The notes under the pieces: generated by a model
What the model saw: the letters and a program-made list of their open reading frames with translations, nothing else
Databases searched by the model: none
What the model was told of the DNA's origin: nothing
Origin: Sinomonas susongensis
GTDB taxonomy: Bacteria > Actinomycetota > Actinomycetes > Actinomycetales > Micrococcaceae
DNA length: 64,000 nt
Direction of reading: 5' to 3'
NCBI RefSeq assembly: GCF_005877005.1
Contig: NZ_SSNH01000002.1
Location: 310,001 to 374,000, forward strand
Part shown: piece after piece, positions 53,965-62,900 of the stretch
Layout of the letters: each line of letters begins with the position of its first letter
How positions within the stretch are numbered: position 1 is the first letter of the stretch
Position numbers and translations under genes: made by a program

Positions 53965-54540
53965 TCAGACCGTGTCCAGGAGCGCAAGCGCCCGCTCGAG
54001 CAGCAGCCCGGCCGCGAGGGAGTCGTAGTCCGCCAGGCTCGCGTCCGCGAAGAAGTGCTCGCTGCCCTCGTAGAGGAACAGCTCCGCGTCCGGCATCATC
54101 GCAACAAGCTCCCGCGCCGCCCCGAGGTCGCCGTCGGCCGCGAAGTACGGGTCGGCGGCCTTGCCGTGGATCTGCACCGGGATGCCCGGGGGCCACGTCG
54201 TGCCGAACTGCGCCACGGGAAGACACGCTGCAATGAAGAGCGCGCCCCGCGCCCCCGGGCGCGTCTGGGCGAGCTGCTGGGCTGGCATGACGCCAAGCGA
54301 GTAGCCCGCGTAGACGAGCCCGGGCGCGAGATCCTCGACCGCGCGCGCACCCCGCGAAAGGAGCTCGCCGAAGCCGAGCTCCTCGGCGTGCGCCACGCCG
54401 TCGTCCACGTTCTCGAAGGTCTTGCCGTCGAAGAGGTCCGGGGTGTGCACGACATGGCCCGCACGCCGCAGCTCCTCGGCAAAGTCGAGCAGTCCCGGCG
54501 TGAGCCCGAGCGCGTGATGGAAGAGGACTGCTTCAGCCAC
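53965..54540 (-). CDS. dienelactone hydrolase family protein
   Basis: The 191-residue alpha/beta hydrolase has LFHHALGLTPGLLDFAEELRRAGHVV, the nucleophile elbow YAGYSLGVMPAQQLAQ, an aspartate in PYFAADGDLGAARELV and a histidine in YEGSEHFFAD. True dienelactone hydrolases use cysteine; here the nucleophile is serine, so a carboxylesterase-like activity is more likely. It starts with GTG at 54540. It is convergent with the glycosylase gene and follows the MFS gene by 20 bases on the same strand. Confidence 0.88.
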   Translation of the reverse strand: MAEAVLFHHALGLTPGLLDFAEELRRAGHVVHTPDLFDGKTFENVDDGVAHAEELGFGELLSRGARAVEDLAPGLVYAGYSLGVMPAQQLAQTRPGARGALFIAACLPVAQFGTTWPPGIPVQIHGKAADPYFAADGDLGAARELVAMMPDAELFLYEGSEHFFADASLADYDSLAAGLLLERALALLDTV

Positions 54541-54560
54541 TGTTCACAGCCCCCTTTCGC

Positions 54561-55982
54561 TCATGCGCGTCCAGCCTCGGTCGCCGTCCGCTCCTCCTGA
54601 TCTACGTACCCGTAAAGCTCCGGGAGAATCAGCCACGCCGAGAGGAAGCCGATGAGCGAGAGGACCGAGACGGCGAGGGTCGCGCCGACCTTGCCCCACG
54701 CGGCGGTCATGACCGGGAAGATGAACGCTCCGAAGAAGGAGGCACCCTTCACGAACACGTAGCCGAAGCCGGACGCCGTGGCGCGGAAGCGGGCCGGGGC
54801 GACCATCGACGTGATGGTCATGCCGTTGGAGGCATCCCAGTAGTGGCCCCACATGAGCACGCAGGCGCCCAGGACGATGAGCCACTTGATATCGGCTCCG
54901 AGCGCGAACGCCCCGACGAGGAGGCCGACGAACGCGAGGCCGAACCCCCACATCGCAACGCCCTTGTGCCCGATCTTCGCGATCATGATCGGTGCCACGA
55001 AGCCAGAAATGGTCGCGAGGACGTAGATCGCGGCGGTCACCAGATTGGTGCCCGTGATGTTCGAGCTGCTGCCGCTGCCGGCAACGCCGACGCCGGCGGT
55101 GACGAGGATGACCGGGAGGTAGAACCCGAACGCCGTGAACTCGGCACCCTGGCAGGCGTTGGAGATCCAGCCGAAGATGGTCGCGCGGCGCTTGATCCGG
55201 TCGGCCCAGATGACCTTGAGGAAGTCGCTCACCTTCGGCTTCTCGATCTCGACATCGTGGTTCGGGAGCATCTCGAGCGGGTCGTCGAAGAGGCGCTGGG
55301 AGACCTCCTTCGCCTTGACGAACTGGCCCCGGTTGATGAGCGACATGGGCGTCTCGGGCAGGTTGAGGCGGGCCAGCAGCAGGATGAGGGCCGGGATCGC
55401 GCCGATGGCGAGCGCGACGCGCCACAGGATGTGGTGGTCCATGCCGGACGCGTACATGATCGTGATGACGACGATGGAGAAGACCTCGCCGAGGCCGAAC
55501 ATGAACTGCCAGCGGCTGCCCATGACCTCGCGGGCGCCCTTCGACATGGACTCCATGATGTAGGCGTAGCCGTTGGAGATGTCGCTGCCGAGCGGGATGC
55601 CGATCAGGAAGCGGATGATGATCAGGTCCCAGATGCCCACCGAGAAGCCCTGCACGATCGCGAGCACGATGAAGAGCACCATCGTGAGGATGAAGACGGC
55701 CTTGCGGCCGAGCTTGTCCGCCACGTAGCCACCGATGAGGGCTCCGATGAGCGCCCCGCCCTGGACGCCGGCGGTGATCAGGCCAAGCTCGGCTGCGTTC
55801 GGGTGGTATTCCGCGCTGATGAAGACGAGGACGAACGAGATCGCGTACAGGTCCCATGCCTCGATGAGGATGGTCGCAATCATCATCCAGCCGCCCCTGA
55901 AGCTGGATACCGTTCCTGTCTTGTTCAAGAGGGTTTGTGTTGCCTCGTCGGACAGCCGACGGATAGTCGCTTGGTCCATCAT
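54561..55982 (-). CDS. MFS transporter, metabolite/proton symporter type
   Basis: The 473-residue protein has 12 predicted membrane segments. The loop 2-3 signature is GGYVADKLGRKAVFILTMV and the loop 5 region has RFLIGIPLGSDISNGYAYI, as in phosphate/sugar-porter families. A charged N-terminus (DQATIRRLSDEATQTLLNKTG) precedes TM1. The central cytoplasmic loop (NLPETPMSLINRGQFVKAKEVSQRL ... DFLKVIWADRIKRR) is large. Substrate unknown; aromatic acids or sugars are plausible for the family. ATG ATG pair at 55982 and 55979. Confidence 0.88.
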   Translation of the reverse strand: MMDQATIRRLSDEATQTLLNKTGTVSSFRGGWMMIATILIEAWDLYAISFVLVFISAEYHPNAAELGLITAGVQGGALIGALIGGYVADKLGRKAVFILTMVLFIVLAIVQGFSVGIWDLIIIRFLIGIPLGSDISNGYAYIMESMSKGAREVMGSRWQFMFGLGEVFSIVVITIMYASGMDHHILWRVALAIGAIPALILLLARLNLPETPMSLINRGQFVKAKEVSQRLFDDPLEMLPNHDVEIEKPKVSDFLKVIWADRIKRRATIFGWISNACQGAEFTAFGFYLPVILVTAGVGVAGSGSSSNITGTNLVTAAIYVLATISGFVAPIMIAKIGHKGVAMWGFGLAFVGLLVGAFALGADIKWLIVLGACVLMWGHYWDASNGMTITSMVAPARFRATASGFGYVFVKGASFFGAFIFPVMTAAWGKVGATLAVSVLSLIGFLSAWLILPELYGYVDQEERTATEAGRA

Positions 55983-56118
55983 CGCCCCTCGTGTCGGGGG
56001 GTCACGTGAAGCGCTCGCGAGACCCCTTGCTCGCGGAAGACCGGGCAGATGGGTGCAGCCCAGAGAACCGCTCCTCGAATCGAGAACGGTGCAACCCTAA
56101 GCACGGCCCCCTACACCG

Positions 56119-57171
56119 TCAAGGCTTCGCGGGATACCCCTCCACGGGTCCTTCGGTGTTCGGCTTCCAGCCCAGTGCCGGGGCCACGTGTTCGGCAAAC
56201 GCCTCCAAGATGTGGAGGTTGTACTCGACTCCGAGCTGATTCGGGACCGTGAGCATCACGGTGTCGGCCGCGGCCACCGCGCTGTCCTTCAAGAGTTCCT
56301 CGGCCAGCTCGTCGGGCTCCCCCGCGTAGGTCTTGCCGAAGGTCGAGCGGAACCCGTCGATGATGCCGACCTGATCGCCGTCGGGGCGGGACCCGAAGTA
56401 CATGGCATCCCGGGAGCTCACGATCGGGAAGATGCTGCGGCTCACCGAGACGCGAGGGCGGCCCGTGTGCCCCGCGGCAACGTAGGCGTCGCGGTAGCGG
56501 TCGATCTGCTGGCGCTGGAGCTCGTGGAACGGGACTCCGGCATCCTCCGTGAGGAGCGTGGAGCTCATGAGGTTGAGACCGAGCCGCCCCGCCCACTCGG
56601 CCGTGTCACGCGTGCCGCTCCCCCACCAGATACGCTCTCGCAGGCCGGGCGACTGCGGCTCGATCGGCAGGCGGGTTCCGTTGGGGAACTGGTGCGGGTC
56701 GCCGTCGGCCACGCCCTCTCCGTCGATGGCGCGCAGGAAGAGGGCGAACTTCTCGCGGGCCAGATCCGCGCCTCGAGCGTCGGCGGAGCCCGTGTAGCCG
56801 AACGCCTCGTAGCCGCGGAGCGCGGGCTCGGGTGAACCCCGGCTGATGCCGAGGGCGATCCGGTTCCCGGCGATGATGTCGAGGGCCGCGGCCTCCTCGG
56901 CGAAGTACAGCGGATTCTCATAGCGCATGTCGATCACGCCCGTGCCGACCTCGATGCGCTGCGTCCGCGCCGCCATCGCGGTGAGCAGCGGAATCGGCGA
57001 GGCCTGCTGGGGCGCGAAGTGGTGCACCCGTACATACGCACCGTTGACGCCCAGCTCGTCGGCGCCGACGGCGAGGTCTATGGCCTGGAGGATCATGTCC
57101 TTCGCGGACTGCGTCTGGGAGCCGCGGAAGGGAGCGTAGTGCCCGAACGAGAGGAATCCGAAAGCCTTCAC
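56119..57171 (-). CDS. LLM-class flavin-dependent oxidoreductase
   Basis: Bacterial-luciferase-like monooxygenase using FMN or F420. The 350-residue protein opens KAFGFLSFGHYAPFRGSQTQ, has YVRVHHFAPQQASPIPLLTAM, RIEVGTGVIDMRYENPLYFAEEAAALDIIAGNRIALGISRGSPEPALRGYEAFG, and GGSGTRD-like cofactor residues (WWGSGTRDTAEWAGRLGLNL). A C-terminal domain follows. The start is uncertain: GTG at 57171 fits most family members; ATG at 57204 or the frame from 57234 adds repeats of VPAG encoded by a duplicated GTGCCCGCGGGA. It lies downstream of ligD after a hairpin. Confidence 0.85.
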   Translation of the reverse strand: MKAFGFLSFGHYAPFRGSQTQSAKDMILQAIDLAVGADELGVNGAYVRVHHFAPQQASPIPLLTAMAARTQRIEVGTGVIDMRYENPLYFAEEAAALDIIAGNRIALGISRGSPEPALRGYEAFGYTGSADARGADLAREKFALFLRAIDGEGVADGDPHQFPNGTRLPIEPQSPGLRERIWWGSGTRDTAEWAGRLGLNLMSSTLLTEDAGVPFHELQRQQIDRYRDAYVAAGHTGRPRVSVSRSIFPIVSSRDAMYFGSRPDGDQVGIIDGFRSTFGKTYAGEPDELAEELLKDSAVAAADTVMLTVPNQLGVEYNLHILEAFAEHVAPALGWKPNTEGPVEGYPAKP

Positions 57172-57242
57172 ATGAGCGGGCAACCATGTCGTGGCCCCAC
57201 GCATTCCCGCGGGCACGACAAATCCCGCGGGCACAGCAAAGG

Positions 57243-57265
57243 CCGCTGACCTGATGGGTCAGCGG
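57243..57265 (-). terminator. hairpin at the 3' end of ligD
   Basis: CCGCTGACC (57243-57251) pairs with GGTCAGCGG (57257-57265) around TGATG. It contains the ligD stop codon and, on the minus strand, is followed by CCTTTGC. Moderate terminator. Confidence 0.5.
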
Positions 57266-59430
57266 GTCAGGACCGAGGCGAGGTCGTAGCTGACGGGTTC
57301 CTCGAGCTGGTCGTAGGTGCACGACTCCGGCGAGCGGTCCTCGCGCCATCGGACCCATTGCGCGGTGTGGCGGAACCGCTCGCCCTCCATGTGGTCGTAC
57401 TTGACCTCGACGACGCGCTCCGGCCGCAGCGGGGTGAAAGAGAGGTCCTTGTCTGCATTCCAGCGGGACCGTGCGGCCGCCGTAGGAGTGCGAGGCGCGG
57501 GCTGGTCGCGGTTGTCCGGCAGCACCTGGGCGGCCTCCGCCCACGCCCAGGGGTGCCCCTCGAACGTGGTCACGAGCGGCTGCAGCTCCTCGAACAGCTC
57601 CTTGCGGCGGGCCATGGGAAACGCCCCGATGACGCCCACCGAGTTGAGCCTGCCCTGGGTGTCGTACAGGCCCAGGAGCAGGGATCCGATGGCGTCTGGC
57701 TCGTTCTTGTAGAGCCGGTACCCGGCGAGGACGCAGTCGGCCGTCCGCTCGTGCTTGAGTTTGGACATGACCCGCTTGTCCTCGGCGTAGAGCTCTCCGA
57801 GGGGCTTGGCGATGACGCCGTCCAGGCCGGCGCCCTCGAAAGTGCTGAACCACTCCAGCGCGACGGCGGGGTCGTTGGTCGCCTGAGTGAGGTAGACCGG
57901 GGGCTTGGCGTCCTTGAGTGCCTCCTCGAGGGCAGCGCGCCGCTCGCCGAACGGACGCTCCACGTAGTTGGTCTGGCCCAGGGCGAGCAGGTCGAAGGCC
58001 ACGAAGCTCGCCGGCGTCGCGGCACTCAGCTTTGCGATCCGGGAGGCCGCAGGGTGAATGCGCTGCTGGAGGGCATCGAAGTTGAGCCGGTCGCCCGTGT
58101 CCGGGTCCACGAGGATGATTTCGCCGTCGATGACCGAGTGGTCGGGGACGCTTGCAACGATGGCTTCGACGAGTTCCGGGAAGTAGCGCGTCATCGGCAG
58201 TGCGTTGCGCGATCCGATCTCGACCCGATCACCGGAGCGCCACACGATCGAGCGGAAGCCATCCCACTTCGGCTCGTACAGGTACTCGCCGATCGGGAGC
58301 TTCTTGACCGGCTTGGCCAGCATCGGCCCGTAAGGCGGAGCGATCGCGGTGCCCCACTCGGCGTCGCGCTCCGCTTTGGGCGCCGAATAGTCGTCGTCCG
58401 CTCGGTCAGCCTTGCGCTTGCTCGGCGGCACCCGCGGCGGCTCGCCGGGCATCTTGGGGTAGTCCGGCGGGAAGTTGAGCTCGCCGAGCCCGCGCTCGAG
58501 GTCCGCGTCCCAGAGGGCGAGTGCCCCCGAAATGTCGCCCGGCGCGGCGTCGATGTCTGCCCACGGGCAGCTGCGGGCGGCCAGGAGCGCGGGAACCGTA
58601 CGGACCGTGAAGTCGCGCGGGTCAGCGTCGGGGAGCTCGTCCCAGGTCAGCGGGGTTGAGACGGGCGCGTGGGGCAGGGGGCGGGGCGAATAGGCAGCGG
58701 CGATCGTCCGGTCGCGGTTGGCCTGGTTGAAGTCGACGAAGACCCGCTCGCCGCGCTCCTCCTTCCACCACGCGGTGGTCACGAGGTCCGGCATGCGTCG
58801 CTCCAGCTCGCGTGCGATCCCGATGACGGCGTGGCGCACCTGAAGGAACTCGTGGGTGGGCCGGATGCGCGCGTAGACGTGGACGCCCCGGTTGCCCGAC
58901 GTCTTCGCGTAGGCCGTGAGCCCGGCCTCGGCCATGACCTCGCGCAGCGCGAGCGCGGCGGTGACGGCGTCCCGGAAGTCGCGCCCGGGCTGGGGATCGA
59001 GGTCGATCCGCAGCTCGTCCGGGTTGTCCAGATTGGCCGTGCGCACCGGCCACGGATGGAAGGTGATCGTTCCCATCTGCGCCGCCCAGGCGAGGGCGGC
59101 GGCCTCGTCGAACACGAGCTGGTCGTGGCGCCTGTGGGACGGGTAGGTGCAGGTCACCGTCCTGAGGTAGGAAGGAGCGCCCCGCGGCGGCCGCTTCGAG
59201 AAGAACTCCTCGCCGTCGATCCCTTCGGGGAAGCGCTGCAGAGTCATGGGCCGGTCGCCGTTGAGCCGCAGAAAGGGCGATGCCACTGAGATCAGGTAGC
59301 TGGCCAGGTCGCGCTTGGTGAGGGGCTGATGCCCTTCGACGCCGGGCCACAGCACCTTCTCCGGGCTGCTCAGCTTGACCTCCCGCGCACCGTCGGGGCC
59401 GTCCACGTACAGGATCTCAGAATCCGCCAT
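57259..59430 (-). CDS. ligD: non-homologous end-joining polymerase-ligase LigD
   Basis: ATP-dependent DNA ligase fused to an archaeo-eukaryotic primase-like polymerase. The 723-residue protein has the polymerase domain first (about 1-290: metal aspartates in ELRIDLDPQPGRDFRD), a Lys/Arg-rich linker, then the ligase domain with catalytic lysine near residue 386 in YEPKWDGFRSIVWRSGDRVE, motif III (FDLLALGQTNYVERPF), and an OB fold to the end. No 3'-phosphoesterase nuclease domain is visible, and no ku gene is in the window. The ATG at 59430 (MADSEILYVDGPDG) follows TACCGT at the leaderless distance; upstream extension is not supported. Confidence 0.93.
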   Translation of the reverse strand: MADSEILYVDGPDGAREVKLSSPEKVLWPGVEGHQPLTKRDLASYLISVASPFLRLNGDRPMTLQRFPEGIDGEEFFSKRPPRGAPSYLRTVTCTYPSHRRHDQLVFDEAAALAWAAQMGTITFHPWPVRTANLDNPDELRIDLDPQPGRDFRDAVTAALALREVMAEAGLTAYAKTSGNRGVHVYARIRPTHEFLQVRHAVIGIARELERRMPDLVTTAWWKEERGERVFVDFNQANRDRTIAAAYSPRPLPHAPVSTPLTWDELPDADPRDFTVRTVPALLAARSCPWADIDAAPGDISGALALWDADLERGLGELNFPPDYPKMPGEPPRVPPSKRKADRADDDYSAPKAERDAEWGTAIAPPYGPMLAKPVKKLPIGEYLYEPKWDGFRSIVWRSGDRVEIGSRNALPMTRYFPELVEAIVASVPDHSVIDGEIILVDPDTGDRLNFDALQQRIHPAASRIAKLSAATPASFVAFDLLALGQTNYVERPFGERRAALEEALKDAKPPVYLTQATNDPAVALEWFSTFEGAGLDGVIAKPLGELYAEDKRVMSKLKHERTADCVLAGYRLYKNEPDAIGSLLLGLYDTQGRLNSVGVIGAFPMARRKELFEELQPLVTTFEGHPWAWAEAAQVLPDNRDQPAPRTPTAAARSRWNADKDLSFTPLRPERVVEVKYDHMEGERFRHTAQWVRWREDRSPESCTYDQLEEPVSYDLASVLTR

Positions 59431-59437
59431 GCGCCCA

Positions 59438-59443
59438 ACGGTA
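59438..59443 (-). promoter_or_regulatory. -10 element of ligD, leaderless layout
   Basis: TACCGT, seven bases, then the ATG of ligD. No ribosome site is visible. The promoter lies between ligD and the hairpin at 59487-59518. Confidence 0.45.
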
Positions 59444-59486
59444 GCTGCCACAGCGCCATCGGGGCAGATCGGACTCACCAACGCAA

Positions 59487-59518
59487 AAGCCGCGGGAACG
59501 ATTGAGTTCCCGCGGCTT
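59487..59518 (-). terminator. 13-bp terminator hairpin at the island boundary
   Basis: AAGCCGCGGGAAC (59487-59499) pairs perfectly with GTTCCCGCGGCTT (59506-59518) around GATTGA. On the minus strand the stem is followed by TTGCGTTGG, giving a TTTT run with the stem end. It stops transcription toward ligD from the low-GC region and marks the end of backbone sequence. Confidence 0.7.
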
Positions 59519-59564
59519 CGTGGTCGAGGTCCTGACACAGTATTCAAAGCAGGGCCTCCACAAA

Positions 59565-59954
59565 ATGCGCCAGCTGGAGGCAGTGGCCGCCGCCACTACT
59601 CAACTAGCCCAGAACGAACAGTGGAAGCCACATCAGGAGCCGAAACCACGCTACCGCCTCAACGACCGCCTCGGCCTAGAGGTGCTGGACCAGATCGTTG
59701 CCCGCTATGAGGCAGGCGAGCCGACGACTGCGCTTGCGGCCGAGTTTGGAGTCGCCAAGTCATCCTTGCTACGCCTTCTTGAAGTCCGCGGCATTGCCAT
59801 GCGCAACCAGCGCCTGACATCCGACCAAAAGCAGCAGATCCTGCAACTCAGGAAACAGGGAACGGCCATCCGTGCGATCGCAGCCCGGGTAGGCTGCAGC
59901 TACGGTACCACCCAGGCCTTCCTCAAGGTGCAGTCGGATCCGACGTCTCGTTAG
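59565..59954 (+). CDS. small protein with two helix-turn-helix motifs
   Basis: The 129-residue protein (from ATG 59565; alternative start at 59502) begins MRQLEAVAAATTQLAQNEQW and has two HTH segments: EAGEPTTALAAEFGVAKSSLLRLLEVRG (about 60-85) and LRKQGTAIRAIAARVGCSYGTTQAFLKV (about 100-125). These look like the DNA-binding arms of Hin-type serine recombinases, without any catalytic domain, and similar proteins occur next to recombinases in actinobacterial islands. Base composition is lower in GC than the chromosome. Its stop codon interleaves with that of the ATPase gene (TTAG), so it is convergent with it. Function unknown; could be a regulator or recombination factor. Confidence 0.68.
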   Translation: MRQLEAVAAATTQLAQNEQWKPHQEPKPRYRLNDRLGLEVLDQIVARYEAGEPTTALAAEFGVAKSSLLRLLEVRGIAMRNQRLTSDQKQQILQLRKQGTAIRAIAARVGCSYGTTQAFLKVQSDPTSR

Positions 59955-62900
59955 TCGTGTTGTCGCTCGGACGCTTCGACCAATGAATCGACGCCGTACG
60001 CACCTGAGATCAGAAGCTGGTCAACTAGGTCGAGAACGGCTGCACGCTGCTGGTCGGTCACGGCTTGCGCGTATGCGCGTATGAGCAGCGCGCCGACCTC
60101 TCGCGCATCGCCTGCCGCGGCCGTCCGGATGTCCGCGACATCTCGGTTATTGATTTCAAGGAATCTCCGCGCGGCGGCAATGGCGAGGTCGTCGACCCGG
60201 TCGGGGGCCGCTTCAAGTGTCAAGAACATCTGAACCGACATGTCGGAGAAGGTCGGAGAGTTGATCATCGACAGCAGCAGGCCTCGATACGGAGCTAAGC
60301 GCTCTCCTCGGAGCTGAACAGCTACCTCCGCTGACGCCTCACGGACCTCAGGCGATTGGTCGTTACAAAATTCGGTCAGTGCCAAGGCGATTTGGCCTCG
60401 ATTGGTTGTGCCTACCAATTGATATACACATCCACGTGCCGCCCCTATACGAGCTTCCCGGTCGGATCCAGAACGAACCCGTTGCAGCGGTCCGTCGAGT
60501 CCCCATTGAGCTGATGCCATGGCGGCTAACTCACCACCGCGTTCGCGGGCACCATCCACCGTCGAACTTAGCATCCGATCGATTAGCAGTTTGACCGTGT
60601 CGATGTCCGTATAGCCGACGGCATGAATCAGCCTTCGCACAGTGGAGGCAGAGAGAATGCTATCGCTGAAATCGATAAGGATCTTGAATGCTGTAATTGC
60701 TTGCTCGGGCTGGAATCGCAAGCAAGTAAGAATAACGTCGGCTACGGCAGCGCGCACGCCAACCACTGGGTCTGATGCCATCTGCGAAAGAGAGCCCACT
60801 ACAGCGTTCGTCAGTATTCCGTCGGTATCAGCAGACAACAGGACAGCAAGATCCAAAGCGAGGGCTCCGCGTGCGCAATTCATCGACTGACTCTCGATCT
60901 TGTCAGCTGTAGACGGTTGCTCCTCATCGTCGCTAAATTCCGGATCTGGGCTCGTAAGCACTTTGTCCGCGACCAGCTGTACCATATCAACTGGAACATG
61001 GCCGCGAAACCGCTTCAGGGGCAATCCCAACCACTGGTCGTTCTCCGGATGCCCCAAAGAGGCGATGTGTCGCACCGCAGCAAAGACGGCCTCCGATGAT
61101 TCGCACTTCTCTGCTTGGGAAACTCCCAATAGTATGGCATTGGCGTAATTCGGGTTCACATTTGATGTTAGTTTCAGCGCTAGAACTAGGAACCGATCAG
61201 TGTTTTCACTTGCGCTTTTTTGGAGCATGGAGGCAAGCTCATGAACGCCGCCGGTGAATGTGGCCCAGTTCGCGCCCTCTTGGTTGTGCTTTATGAAGGC
61301 TCGAATCCATTGGTCGTCTGTCAGCAGCCTCGCCTTGTCCGGTGGGATAGGCGAGCGGATGAAGCCGGATGCCATCGAATCAATTGTCTCGGTCGACTTT
61401 GGTGAAAACTGGCGTCTGAACTCCGCGAGCTTCTTGCGACCGGTGGGCGACAACTTGCTTTCGCACAGGGCGCTCAACAAATCGTATCTGTATCTCAGTT
61501 TGTATTGCTTGTCCCAAGGGAGACGAAAATCCAGGATCTGACGCTCTAAGCTCTGATGCTGCGTATCCGTGATATGCGCGCAGATCGCAGACAGGACGGA
61601 TGCTGCCAGTTCGAAGGCGTCTGTTCCTCTGAATCTGTGAGGACCTTCAAGCATTACGTCGGCAATACGTAGGGCGAGGGCCGATGGCTGCAGCAGGGCA
61701 ACTTTGTATAGGATCCACTGGGCAACATCATGATCATCTCGAGCGAAGGGCTCGAGTAGTTCCCACGTTGCAGCGTCATCGCTAATGAGCTTGCCAAACG
61801 CGCGGACCAGACCGACGATGATCGCCTGATCTAGCTCGTGCGTTCCAAAGCTAATGTAGTGAGCAGAGAACTGCCGTGACGGTTTCGGAGCCTCGCTATC
61901 TGCAACCTCGGTTGTCTTGAGAAGCCCGAGAATATACGGAGCAAACTTCTCGACGAACAGAGTTGGAGCAGCGTCGGATGCGTGCTGGACCAGGTCAATG
62001 ACGGTATGGTCGTTGTCTTTCAGTGCTTCGAGAGTGCCATCTGGTCTCGGCTCCATCGCACCGGAACGATCGATGAGGAAGGCACCTAAGAGCTCAGCTG
62101 CCCAGTCTGGCTTCTTCTGCGCCAGCCCGTAAGAACTGAGCCAGAGCGAGTGGGCTTCAGTGTCGTAAACTCCGCGTCGGACGGCCTCCAGCAGGACGTC
62201 AAAGAGCGGACGGCTTTCGCTGATATCAGCGAATCGGACTACCCATCGGACCCAAGAAGCAATCTCGGGATTATGGGCGTGAGCACGAAGCACCTCAGCC
62301 AGGCGGTCTGCCTTCGTACGCGCGACAGTCGGCATCAGTTCAAGGGCGTGCCTCTGCTGTTCCTCGTCCATGCCGAGCCAGTCCATAATCATGCCATCGC
62401 TGTCGAGGCGATCAAACCAATCATCCGTCCGGAGGGCCGTCCAGACATGCTCACTAAAATCCGGATTCGTGTCTAGGACCATCTGCACGATGGTCCAGTC
62501 TGTCGTCGTTGGGCTTGCTAGTGACTTCAAGACCGCCAATGCGACAGCCTTGATATGAAACCGGACCGATGGTTCTGTGAGCAGAGCAAGTAATTCAGAG
62601 CGAAACCTGTCAGCGTTGACCTCGCGAAGGTAGTTCAGCACCTGCCGAACTTGAGACCGGCGGAAAAGCTCTTGCTTGGTGCCATTAACGAAGTCGACCA
62701 GCGACTGCCCCGACTGCATCCATCGACGGGCGAATGCGTAGTCAAAGAAGGATTCATGGAAGAAGGCAATCTTCGAGCCATCACGAACCAGCACATTCTC
62801 GGACACAAGGTATGCCGCATCGGCGGAGAGGTCGTCGCCGTCAAGGACGCTCATCGGCACGGCCAAAGATTGTTCTGTGCTAATCGAGTCGACAATCTTG

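Noticed and set aside
52778-54226. 482-residue frame antisense to the Fpg/Nei gene
   Set aside because: Contains only reversed glycosylase sequence rich in Ser/Arg; no start signal.
54544-55857. 437-residue frame overlapping the MFS gene on the same strand
   Set aside because: Frameshifted shadow with Arg/His/Pro-rich content; the MFS frame has 12 clean membrane segments.
56060-56100. CCTCGAATCGAG palindrome before the MFS gene as tRNA T-loop or operator
   Set aside because: No cloverleaf can be drawn, and the palindrome is short and imperfect.
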